In this document: in pieces, positions 16,901 to 28,900 of the stretch
How the letters are laid out: each line of letters begins with the position of its first letter
How positions within the stretch are numbered: the stretch's first letter is position 1
IMG/VR virus record: IMGVR_UViG_3300020190_000108
Location: 1-44,473 of that record
DNA from: a virus
Reading direction: 5' to 3' (one strand)
DNA length: 44,473 nt
The notes under the pieces: model-generated
Told to the model about the DNA's origin: nothing
Databases searched by the model: none
What the model saw: only the letters and a program-made list of their open reading frames with translations
Made by a program: the position numbers and the translations under genes

Positions 16901-19900
16901 TTTGAAGAAATGACTCATATTGTGGCGGTTCATCTGGTAAAAAAGCGTCACGAAATGATGGGGGTCTTGGGATTCGGGCGGGACCTCGGAAAAATCGATC
17001 AATTGAGTAATTCCGATTGGCCGGTTGTGATCTCAAAAAATCAAGAAGCTCTTCCCTTCGCTCACTTGCCACTAAAGCATTGAAAATTGGGCTAGGGGGA
17101 TCTCCTTGCATCTGTCCCCAAGGAGGGCGGGGAATATCAGATCCAGGTCTCAATATATCAAAGGCCGCACTTCGCCACCGAGGGGGGGAAGTTCCATAAG
17201 AAACATTTATAAAAGTATCTTCCAACTCACGAACACTGCCAAAGTGTTCTTTGGCCATTTTCCTATAAGCCAATTGATCTTTAATAGCTTTTAAGTTCAA
17301 TTTTGCTGGTTTAATAAATTTATTAATTAAAGGTTCTTTTATTTGCATTTTTGGCATTACCTGCCCTTGCATAAAAGATCCAAGCTTGCTTAATTCTGGA
17401 GTTGCATAAAGCCCCAGAGCTCCCGCAACCGATGAGGGTGTCTTTGAAAGAGAATTGCCAAGATTCATTCTTGCGTACAATTCATCGCCCCGTCCCGCAA
17501 GGGATTTAGAAATCCTAGAAACTAGATTTGGTGCAACCTTTGTGCCAACTGTTTTTGCAATTGGTTTTAATAGTTTTGCACCCGTTAGAAGAGCAACAAC
17601 AGAACCGGCAAGAATACCAACCTCTTTCAGCCTTCTCTTTCCAGATACTTTTTCACCAGTTTCAATATCTTTGCCAAAAACGACTCTTGATGCAATTGGC
17701 AATAATTCAATTGGGTTTATCAAACGAGCTCCAAAACCGAAAGCTTTCCAAGCTTTACCAAAAGTTGAGTTTTGAAAGTCTTCTCTTATTTTTGCAAGTT
17801 TTTGGTCTTTTAATGGATCTGTGTAAGAAACGCTTGGCGTTTTCGCACTCGCAGCAAATTGTGCAGGGTTGTTAACTGCATATCTGATTCTGTCTCCAAT
17901 ATCTTCTTTGTCTGTTTTTTTCTTTGCTTTTGTTATTGGAGTTAAACCAACTTTGCCTTTTGATTCATCAAGAATCCCGCCCTTTGCTGAACCGACTCTT
18001 CCACCCGTAAAATAACCTTTTGTTTTATCGAATACGCCTTGATTGATATTTTGAAGCATTCCGCTACCATATTTATCAACAGCACTCTTTCTTACAACAT
18101 ATTCTCCACCATGTAGAACTGCGGGAATTCCCTGATGCATTGGACCGGTCGTTGGACCGCCTCCTGAATAATTAATTGGACCTCCGTGGAAGGCTATCGG
18201 AGTTTTACCTCTTGAACCACCAGCATTTTGTTTGAGACCACCAGCATTCTGTTTGAATTGGTTTGGGTTGATGTTTGTTGGGTATAGAGAAACCTCAACA
18301 AGTGATGGGTTAAGATATGCCTTATTTATAAAACCACTCAACTCATCTGTAGCAACCTTTGTCCAGTCTCGCCAAGGGTCTGTTGACTTTGAACGAGTTC
18401 TTGACCAGTACAAACCCACAGCAGCATGGTGACCAGTATCGGACAATGCTCCCCGTGCGCCTGAACCTGCTCCTGGTGCGCCCGTTGTTGTTGTCGTTGT
18501 TGTTGATTCACCAGCGGCTTCAAGTTCAGCCATTGTATCTTTAATTGCTTTTTTAACCGCTTCTTTGATTGCCAGTTTTTCAAGAGATTTGTTCATTTTT
18601 TGAACAACGCCGTCCATTGCAGAGCCTATTCCTGTTTGCGCCTTCAAAAGTTCTTGTTTTACAGATTCATTGGCATCAGCAATTGCTTTTGTGAAAAGAC
18701 TCTTCAAACTCTTTGGATCGTCTCCTTGGTATTTTGATTCAAGATATGTATTTAAAGCATCAAGACCTGTCCCATAAGCGGTCTGGATAGAACCACCAGG
18801 GGCGAATGCCGCTGTAATTGCGGTTCCTTGACCGGTGAGCATTTGTCCTGTAATACCCAAAAGCGATTGAGCATTTCCACCAGTTCCGGTATCAAGACCA
18901 AATTTATTTCTGGCTACAGTAATGAGGCTATCAAAACCTGCGGAGAAGAAACCAACGGCTCCGGTTGTGGAATCCATACCGGCTTGTATTTGTGCTGGAA
19001 GGGCTGTAAAGAAATTCTGAAATGCCGTAGATATATCTGAAGATGTTGTTTTTGCTCGCTCCGCAATTGTTTTAAATCTTGTTTCAAAGTCTTGTTGCGA
19101 GATCGCCCCCAGCGATGTTTGTGTTGAAATAAATGTTTCAAGTTCCTTGATTGATTCATCAAACAGTTTTGAAGCTTCTTCCCTTTGATTTCTTATTATT
19201 GTTATTGCATTTGATCTGTTATATGACTGCAATTCTTTTGTGCGCTCTTTTTCAAGATTATTCATTTCATCAGTGAAATCTTGCTGGGTCTTCATTTCCT
19301 CTAAATCAAGATTTCTTGCATCGTCAATACGACCTTCATAAATAGCAAGCGCCCTGTTCTTTTGGTAGTTTTGACTTTGTAATTCTCTTTCTCTTCTTCT
19401 CTTTCTCCTATCAGCTTCATATTCTTCTGTTTTTGTAAGTCTTTCTTCTGCTTCCGCGAGGGCTTCAATACCAGCAATTTGATCATCAAAAACCTTAAGA
19501 GCAGCGTCTTTTTGTTGATTAAGAGCATCAACCAGCTCATTACCCAATTGAGATAATGTATTGCTGAGGTTAGAAACAACAGCATCATAGAAACTCTTTC
19601 TTACTTCTTCTTTGGCTTGTGCTGTGGCCTGAGACACCGCTTCTGCAATTTTTTTACCAGCAGCATTGGCGGCTGCTGGATCTTTGAAAGAGTTCAAAAA
19701 TGCTTTTAAGAGACCCTTGCCAACTCCTGGCATTAGCGTCTCAATCTTCTCTCCTAACTTTTTTATGCCGACCTTTGCCTGATCGCCTAAGTTTCTAATG
19801 ACATTAGAAGTTTTACCAATTAATCCATTAATTTTATCTCCAACAAAATCAATTGCTCCAGAAATACCGTTTTGCATTGCTTGTAAAGCACCACGGATCT

Positions 19901-22900
19901 TGCCCCCCAACCCTGGGATCCAGCCAAGTCCTTTGGCAAGAAATTTAAGAGCTTCAAAGAAAAGGTTGTTAATGGCTTTTAATGACCATCTAGCCGCATT
20001 AACAACACCAATAGGAATTTGTTCAAGCAGGTTAACTGCCGATATAGCCAAGAGGGTGATAATTTCAATTACCAGTGGCGCGAAGTACTGTGTTAGGAAA
20101 TTCAAAAGCATCTTAAAAAGTTTTTTCAACCCTTCTCCAATCTGGCTAAATGCTTTTTCAATCATTTCACCACCCTTGGTTGAGTCACCTTTGAATTTTT
20201 CAAACAAGCCCCTAACCAAAAGAATAAATCCACCGATCACTTTCCAGACAGCTGATGCAATAGTTTTGAAAACGTTTAATGCAACGCTTACAAATGGAAC
20301 AACATATTTTTCAACAAACTCTTTAATGTTTTCGGCGGCCTTTTTAACATTTTGGCTGAACCTTTCAAGCCCTTTACCCATATCGTCCATTGATTCTCCG
20401 CCCTCTTTTCCTGCTCCGAGGAAACCTGCAAAAAGATCAAAAAATGGGGCAAGGAGCGCAATTGCAGTATCTTTAACCACAAGAAGTGTTTTTTTGAAAT
20501 TTTCCATTGCTCTTTTACCAGCTTCACCAAAATTACCAATAGTTTTTTTAATTGTGAAGAAGCCAGTAATGATTAATCCAATAACAAACAAAATTGGCAA
20601 GCCAACTTTGGGAATTCTTAATAAACCTTGGACAAGAGATGTGAGCGCTTGGTCTGCAACCATACCGAACTGACCCATGTTGTATGTAAGTTGGTTTATC
20701 AAACCAGAAGACAAGAAGCCTGCCTGTCTTTGCAAACCGGCACTTGCTTTTTGAGCCCCACTCCTGAATCTATCTCTAAAAGTAGGTCCGGTTCCATCCC
20801 CCCTAAGCCCAGAACCTGCTGCTCTTAAACCAGCAAGCGCTGCTGCTCCTCGGGACGCGCCAGATGCTTTTGCATCTTCCATTGCTTGTTTAGCAGCTTC
20901 TCTTAATTTTCCTAAGCCAGTAGTGGCCGTAACAAAAACATTGGTTATTGTTTTACCAAAAGGTATAAAGCCAAGAGCAAAACTTGCTATTCTTCCATGA
21001 GCAAAAATAATGTGTTTTGCAAATTGGGCACTTCCAAGACCAAACATTTTAACAGCAATACGAGCCGCTTCCAAACCTTTTATTAAACCTGTAGTATCAA
21101 GTCCAAAATTTTGTCTAATTCCTGAAAGGGCAGGATTCGTTACAAGATTTCCTTGTGCATTGCGGACATTCAGAGGTGTAGAATGAACAGTTAATGCTCC
21201 GTAAATGTTTCCAATACTTGCAATATTTTTTGTAAGCCTATCAAAGAGTTTACGAGCTGCTTCACCGGCTTTCTTTTGTCCTTCTGTTGCTGTTAGCTGT
21301 TGTCCTTCAATTATCGTTCTTTCAAGATTTGCAATGAAATCTATTGCTGATTTTCTTAAAAGACCGCGAACTGCCAAGATTGGCGCAAGGGCTGGCCCAA
21401 CAGTTACGCCTACGCCAAGTCTCGCAGGGGTAAGACCTGCAAAGAATCTTCGCACTCGCCCAGGAGTTCTACCGGGAGGCGTTGGACCGCTTGGAGGCGT
21501 TGGACCGCTTGGAGGCGTTGGGGGTGGACCGCTTGGAGGCGTTGGACCGCTTGGAGGCGTTGGACCGCTTGGAGGCGTTGGGGGTGTTGGGGGAGTGCTC
21601 CCTCCACCGGCTCCTCCTCTTGCTGATCTGGCGGCCCTTACTGCCGCAACTGTTTCTTTTATGTCAGAAATTTCATCACGAATTAGTATTTCAGCTTCAT
21701 CAAGTTCATCATCAATTATTGTTCCAAAAAACTCAATAGCTTCTGAAGTGTCTCGTATCCCATCTGAAATGTCATGTACCTCGGTGCTGACTCTGTGTCT
21801 AAGGTCTTCCATTTCTTCACCAACTCTTTTGACCCATTGTTCAATATCAACACCCTCAATTTGAGTAACCGGCAGCGCCCCCAGTGCTGTAATTAAATCA
21901 CTTAATTCATCAATTGTTGCTGTTTTAATTTTTGACAAACGATCTTTAATGTTGTCAATTGAATCTTTAAAGATTCTTGCTGGTTTACCAAGTTCTTCTG
22001 TTGCCACAGCAATCATTGAATCAATGTCCATACCCGAGTATGAACGACCAGTGAATTTTTGCAACTGGGCGATAAGATCAATAATTTGCTCAGATGTTCT
22101 GCTTTCTATTCTATAAAATTCTTCAATTAATTCATGAATCACATAATCAAATTCATCAGCAAAATCTGGAATGGGAGTGGAGGCAACATCGTCAGCAACA
22201 TCTGTGATGGTCTCTTTAGCAACCTCTATCTTTCTTTCAACCTCAACCGCAACTTCTTTCAAAGCTTCGGCTGGTGTTTTTGCAACATCGGCTGGTACGG
22301 GCACCGGCTTGATTTCTGCTGTTGCTGTTTCAATTGGTTCTATAGCAACAGTTGTTATTGATGCATCAACAACAATACCCATCTCTTTAAGTTTTGCGAC
22401 AAGCGCTTGAATCTTTTGTGCAGAGTTTCCACCAGCAGCCTTACCTCTTACATCAAAAGCACGAAGAATATATCTTAATGTGTCGCTTTGGAACTCAGCA
22501 AAGTTTTGAGAAGCAACTCCTGTTTCAATAATTTGCTGTTTAATTCTTTCAGCCAAAATAAGTCTTTCATCTCTGCTTATACCAAACCCTAAACTAGCTG
22601 TTTTTGATGGAGCGCCAGCAACTGTCTTTTCTGGAGTTGTCGGCGTGGAGACTGCAGTTTCCTTTGGTTGGAATCTTGATATGGTTCTTGCCTTTGCCTT
22701 TGCAAGATCCATTTCTTCATTAAGAGTTTTTTGGAACAGAACGAGGCGCTTAAATAATTCTTCTATACCTCCACCTTTTTCAAATATTTTAATGTTTTTA
22801 AGTTTTGCAAACGCCTCAATTGGATTTCTAAGGGCATCTTGAATTGTTAAACCAATCTTTGCTAATTCATCTTTTAATTTTGAAACTTCATCTATTGCCA

Positions 22901-25900
22901 AAGAGCCAGCAGTTGTCGCTATTACATCAAGCCCTTTACCTTGGGCTTTAAGCGTCTCTAAGAACGCAATAAGCACATCTTGTGCAACTTGCAAAGATTC
23001 TTCAATTTCGGCATTAATTTGACCCAATACCGTTGGACCGTCTGGAACGGCGGCACTTAAAGATTTTGGTCGTGCAGATCTTGGCAGGTCAGTAGGTTGT
23101 TTCTTAAATTCCTCAAGAGGTCTGAATGGAATATCCATTAAAGGCTGCATTGCCGCAAACAGGTCAGGGTATGAGAGGCTCTTGTATTCAGCTTCTTGTT
23201 GAATCGCTTTTAATTGTTTTACATAATGTTGGATTTGACTTGCTGTCATCGTTTCAAGGGACAACCCAGCTTTTTCTATTTTTTTAAAAAGTTCTACAAT
23301 GAGATAATCGGTAGTACCTTTAATTGGAGGCTTAGTTCTTGATCTAATTTCGTTTGCCATCTCTTCCAAAGAGGCAAATTCTCTTGTAAAACTTTTTTGC
23401 TTAGCTTCTTGGTAAACTTCAATAGTTGTTTTTAAAGCTCCAATTAAACTGTCTGCTATATCTTTATCAATCTTGCCAGAACGAGCCTTTTTGATGAGGT
23501 TTAAAATCTGAGTTCTTGCTTCAGCAACTTCTGGTGGTATTTGTTGAGGTCTAATGTCCAAATATGGGTTTGGAGTTTTCCCTGATTGCATCTGCAATTG
23601 AGTAACACCGGGAATTTTTTCCCCATCTCGATATAGAGGCTCATCTTCTCTACGAGCGGCTAGTCGAGCTTTGAACAGCCTTAGGCGACCGCCATATGAT
23701 TCTGATGCCTTTTTCCTTATAACTTTAATTTTTGAAATTTCTTCATTGAGCGTTTTTATTTGAAGGTTGTGTTCTTCAATAGCCTTATCAATTTCAACAA
23801 TTTGAGGATCTGTGGTTAGAACGTTAAAATGTTTTTGCAAATCTCTTCTAACTTTTTCAAGGTCTTTAATCTTTTTTTGGACCGACGCAATTTGCCCTTC
23901 TTTAAATTCAATAGCTTTTGATGCTTGCACCGAGCTCACAAGTTCTAGAATCATTTGTCTTCGCTGTTGTTCATAGAAAGTCAAAAATCCATCAATCTCT
24001 TCTTTGATAGATTGCTCTGCGGCAACAGCTAGTGCATCGTCTTTGTCATACGGGGCTAACTTCTTTGCGAGAGCTGCGCGAGACACCGCTTCGGCATCAC
24101 CCTGTGCTGCAGCAGCTGTTCTGAGGATGTCAGACAAAATAGCAGTCTGTTTGCTCCCACCGCCTGGAACCAAAGCCTGTGCGCCAAAATTTGCTCTTCC
24201 TCTACCAAACTGCTGCAGAGTAGATTTGATTGTTGATATATCCATTTGCAATAAACCTTCAACAGATGCGAGTTGTGGAAGGTTGTCTATATAGACCCTT
24301 TCTATGTCACTTATAGGAATTCTTTCAAAAAGGTTTTGGATGAACTGGAGTGTTTGTGCAACAGATTTTAAACTGAAATCTGTAGTATCAAAAAGTTTTG
24401 CAGCTTCTTGCCAAAAACCTGGTAGAGTAATTTTTAATTTAGAAGCAATATTTCTTATAAGATCGCCTGTAATTCTGACACCACCCTTACTTACTGCTCT
24501 GCCTGATATATAATATGAAGAGGCACCAAGATCTTTTAAAGCACTAAGTATGGCTTGTTCATCTTTTTGAATCAACTCAAGAGTTGTTAAAATGTTTTGT
24601 TTAGCAACTGTTTCATAATTTTTTTGCAAAGTTTGCATTAAAAGAAAAAGATCTGTTGATGTTGCTTCAGCTTGTGTAACAGCATGCAGAACTTTTCCAG
24701 TTGCTGGATCAACAAGGTCAAGACCAAAACCTTGTTTAAAAACTTTATTTAAATCTCTTAAAGCCTGTTCAAGTTTTTGAATTTCTTCATTTATTTTTTT
24801 TAAATTGCTTTCTTCTGTTTCAATTTGTTGTTGTAAAATTTTTTTATAATTTTCAAAATTTGATTTTTGAGCAATTTCTGTTGTTAAAGAATTAATTTGA
24901 GCTTTTAAAGCATTAGCTTTTTTTTGATAAGCTCTATATGATGCCATCCCCGCTCTATCATCTTTATCGGGCACGCCCTTAGATTCTAGATTTTTTTCAA
25001 TTTTAGACAGTTCAGTTTCTAACTCTTTCAAATGTTCTTCTGCTTGTTGGCGCTCTTGTTCAACAACATCTTGAGTTATTTTTTTTAATTTTTCTTGAAG
25101 TTTTTTAATATTTTTTAAACCTTTTGATTGTTTTAATCTGCGGAGCTCGTTTTGTACTCCTTTAGCATCTTGAACCAAACCCTCCTTAACAATTTTCATT
25201 TCTTCTGGGGTTAAAGTTTCCAGAGAGCCGAGCCTTGCCCGAAGATCTCCCCCCATAAAACCTTTGTCTCGGGGCTGACGACCACGAAACCGAGCGCGTG
25301 CAATTTTCCGGTATTGCTCAATCTGCTCTTTGTTTCTTTGAGCCATTGCCTCTCTTTCGGCTATCAAGCCTTCTGGCGACATCGCCTCGCGCAAAGAAAC
25401 AATGACAGAAGCGTCGTCTCCGCCAAACTTGGTTCTTAATTTTTCTGTTAATGATTGAATTTCTCTCTGATGAGAAATCAAATCAGAGCGAACTTTTATT
25501 TTCTGGTCTTTTAAATCTTTTTGTATTTTTTTCTCTTCGGCTATTGTCTTATCAACAATAGCGACCGCCTCGGCTTGAATTGATTCTTCTGCTCTCATTG
25601 TTGGAGAAAGTTGTCCAATCAAAGACCTTCTAACTTGACTTTTTGCTTCAAACAATGATTTAAGTTTGTTCATTTCTTCATTATTTCCAGATCTGATTGC
25701 TTCACTTATTTGTTGTGAAATCAATGCCTGTTCTGCTTCAATTTGAGAAATTTCATTTTTAATTTGTGGCTGTTGTGCAACAAGCGAGTCGTATTCAGAA
25801 ACTGCTTTTGTTGTTAATTCTGCAATTTTATTTGCTATTGCTTCGTCTCTGTTACTTTCAAGTGTTAAAATACTTTGGACCTTCTCTTGAATTTGTTGAT

Positions 25901-28900
25901 CAAAATCTTTCAATCGTTCTTGTAATTTTTCAACACCTCTAAGACGATCTTGTAATGTCATTGCAAGAGATGGTTTTGTTTCTTTGCTCACGCCACCCTT
26001 GGTGTCTGAAATTTTTGGACCGGCAGTTCCTGCTATGTCTGATGCCTCAAGCTCTTCTCCAATCAAAGCCATTGCTGTATTTGTTGCAGCTTTTTCACTT
26101 ATTACACCGCCACCAGAAACACCCATAACTGCCGAGGTGTGTCTTTTAGAAATTTGCAGTAATCTTGTTAATTGTTTTAAAATGTCAGCAATTTTTAAAA
26201 CTTGATCTTCAAAACCTTTTATTTCTTTGAATACGCCTTTGACTACTGGGGCAAAATCACCAGGTATAGAAATCTTTACCATATCTGCTAATTCTTTTAT
26301 AGAATCAAGACCTAGGCCACCAAATTTTTGAGATATGTCTGCTAAAATTGCTTCAAAACCACCCTTTGGGTCATCCGTTAGAGCTTTAGCATTACGCAGT
26401 CTATTCATCATCGCTTTAAACCCTTCAGGAGCGTTTATTGTACTAGCTTTAACTTGCTGCATTAATTCAACAATAGCCCTGACAAGCGATCTTGCAATTT
26501 CTGAGGTAACACTCACATACTCGGCTTTAACAACCGACTGAGCATCTAGCACACTGGTCTCAATGTCTGCGAGGTCATTTGCAATTTTTAATAAATCTTT
26601 TGCCCCCCGACCAACGAGAGAAACCGCATTTGCTGATAAAGTTTCAGAAATTTTTTGGTACAGATCATCCAAAGCTTTAGTGGCTCTAGAGCTGAGGTCT
26701 GATGATTGTTCTTTAAGTTTTTTAGAAGGTTTGGTGACAATAGATTTAACTTCACCAACAATATCTTCAGCTTCTTTGGCAATCGTCTTTGCTAATGTTT
26801 CATCGGTGGCTTCAGCAACTCTTGCGCCTGCATCCTCTGTTGTCGTTGTGGTTTTACGAGTCTTTTTTGCTGGCTTAGCTTCGCCTGCTTCAGCCGCAAC
26901 TTTCTCTCCAGTTGTTTCTATCGTCTCAGATAGAGCAGTATCGGTTGCTTCAGCAACATGACCCGTCGCTGTAGTAACTGCTGCTGTAGACTTGCTTGGA
27001 CCTCTAGGAGCACCTGGCTTAGAAGCAACTGACTTTGTTTTGTTATAAATATCTTTTATAAAATCTTCTAATGAAATATTAAGAGCTGTTGTGCGATTTT
27101 TAAAATCATTCATAATTTTTGTAATATTAAATTTCTTTCCTAAGTTTAACCCCTTGAGTTCGCGTATTTTTGCGACCATTATTACCTGATCTGAACTGAG
27201 CGCTTTCAAAGCATCTTCTGTAGGAGCCACAGCTATGTTGTATATGTCTTCAGCAGAAAGAAGTGTCTTGGGAATCTTCGGCGCTCTTGGTTTTGTTCCA
27301 GTTTTTGGTGCACCGCTTGGAGCAGGGGTTGGTGCAGGTGCTGCTGGTGTTGGTGCAGGTGTTGGTGGGGTTGGTGGGGTTGGTGTGCTGGCACCCCCTC
27401 CTGAGCCGCCCCCAATCGGTGGCTTCATCGGTACCGGGGGCCTGCCGCCCCCACCGCCTCCACCAGAACCTCTGCCTCCAGGAGGTCTTGGAGCGGGGAC
27501 CACGGTGGACGGGTCAAAGCCGTATGCTCTCAACACATTAAAGAACTCCTCAGCCATTCCCCGACCAATAGCAACAGCCTCTGGCATCATTGATGCCATT
27601 GCATTCCCGGCACTATCTACAATCGTTTTATAAAAACCGCCAAGCCCAAGTAATTGTTGAGATGGGGACATCTGCGCAAGGGCTGCTTCTATCTGCATTC
27701 TTGCATCTGGCATCAGGCCAGAAAAATCTGGTTGTTGTGTTTTATCAATATTCAGTTTACGCAGTATTCTGTCAGATTCCTTTCTCTGTCTAGCCGAACC
27801 ATCTGCAAGTCGGATTGCTTTTTGCAATTCTTGAAATTCTCTTTTTGTTGCTTTAAGGTAAAAATTATTTCCAATCTGTGTCAGTCTATTTCTAAATTTA
27901 TATAAAAGATCAGAAGATGTTAGCAACTCTTCCCTAACGGGGATTAATTCCCTTTTAAGTTTTGAAAAAGGGTTTAAACTAAATGTTTTCATTGAAAAGA
28001 ACGCAGACTTTAATTGGAAAAATGCACCTACCAAACGAACAATTGGACCCAACATTGCAACAAAAAGTATTGTTATACCCATAACTTTTTTGAATGTTGG
28101 GTCAAGTCCACGAACGAACTCTGCTAGTTTTTGTAAAATTGGAACTATAAACCCTAATATATCATTAAGCACAGGAACAATTTCTCGGCTTAGTGCTTTC
28201 AAAGATTCTCTTGCTCTTTGGTATCTTACTTCGGCAGAATTAAGAGATCTTTTTATTTCTTCTTCATACTTAGCAGCAGCCGTTGTTCCCTCGCCACCGC
28301 CTTGAACAGCGGTAAACAACACTCTACCGGATTCTGTTTGAATTTTACCAATTTGGTCATTACCTGCTTTTTGCTGCTCAACTAAATAGCGAGCAAAGTC
28401 ACCTCTAGCTTTGGTAAATGAATCTGCAATTTGCTTGTCGCCAGATTGTGAAAGTCTTACAACATTAGACAAATCTTCAAATTTATCGATTTGCATTTTA
28501 GAATATTTATCTCCAAGGCCTGCTGCTGCAGCTCTGCTTTGGACATAGGTTTGCAACAGATTACTGAGTTCTCCCTCTGTTGTTATGGCTTCTTTTTGAT
28601 TGATAGCAATTGCCTTCAGTCCGCTTGTCATTTGATCTTGGAATTGAGCAAGGTTTTGAATAGCAACTTCCATTCTTGGTCCTTGACGAACACCGAAAAG
28701 CCTTGCAAAAAATTCAAGAGTTCCTTGGGCACCCAAAGAGCCTCTCTTCATCGCATTAAAGCTGTCTGCTAATCTCTGTAGACTCTGAACTCCAACACCA
28801 GACTCAACATTAAAATCTTTATAACTTGCTTTTAGGGTATCAATCATTTCACTGTTTTGCTTGGTCGCAGCAATCAATCTTTGTAGAGAAACTTTTACGG

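Noticed and set aside
19798-20673. A 291-codon open frame on the plus strand inside the tape measure gene
   Set aside because: It is antisense to a clearly coding frame, lacks a ribosome site and has a biased composition that mirrors the tape measure codons.
21481-21576. Possible CRISPR-like direct repeats
   Set aside because: Units are contiguous 18-mers without spacers and lie in frame within a proline-rich coding linker.
21205-21864. A 219-codon plus-strand frame with GVGPLGG repeats
   Set aside because: The repeat is the antisense reading of the PPSGPT linker repeats, not an independent protein.
27235-27633. Plus-strand glycine-rich frame
   Set aside because: Antisense shadow of the Gly/Pro linker of the tape measure.
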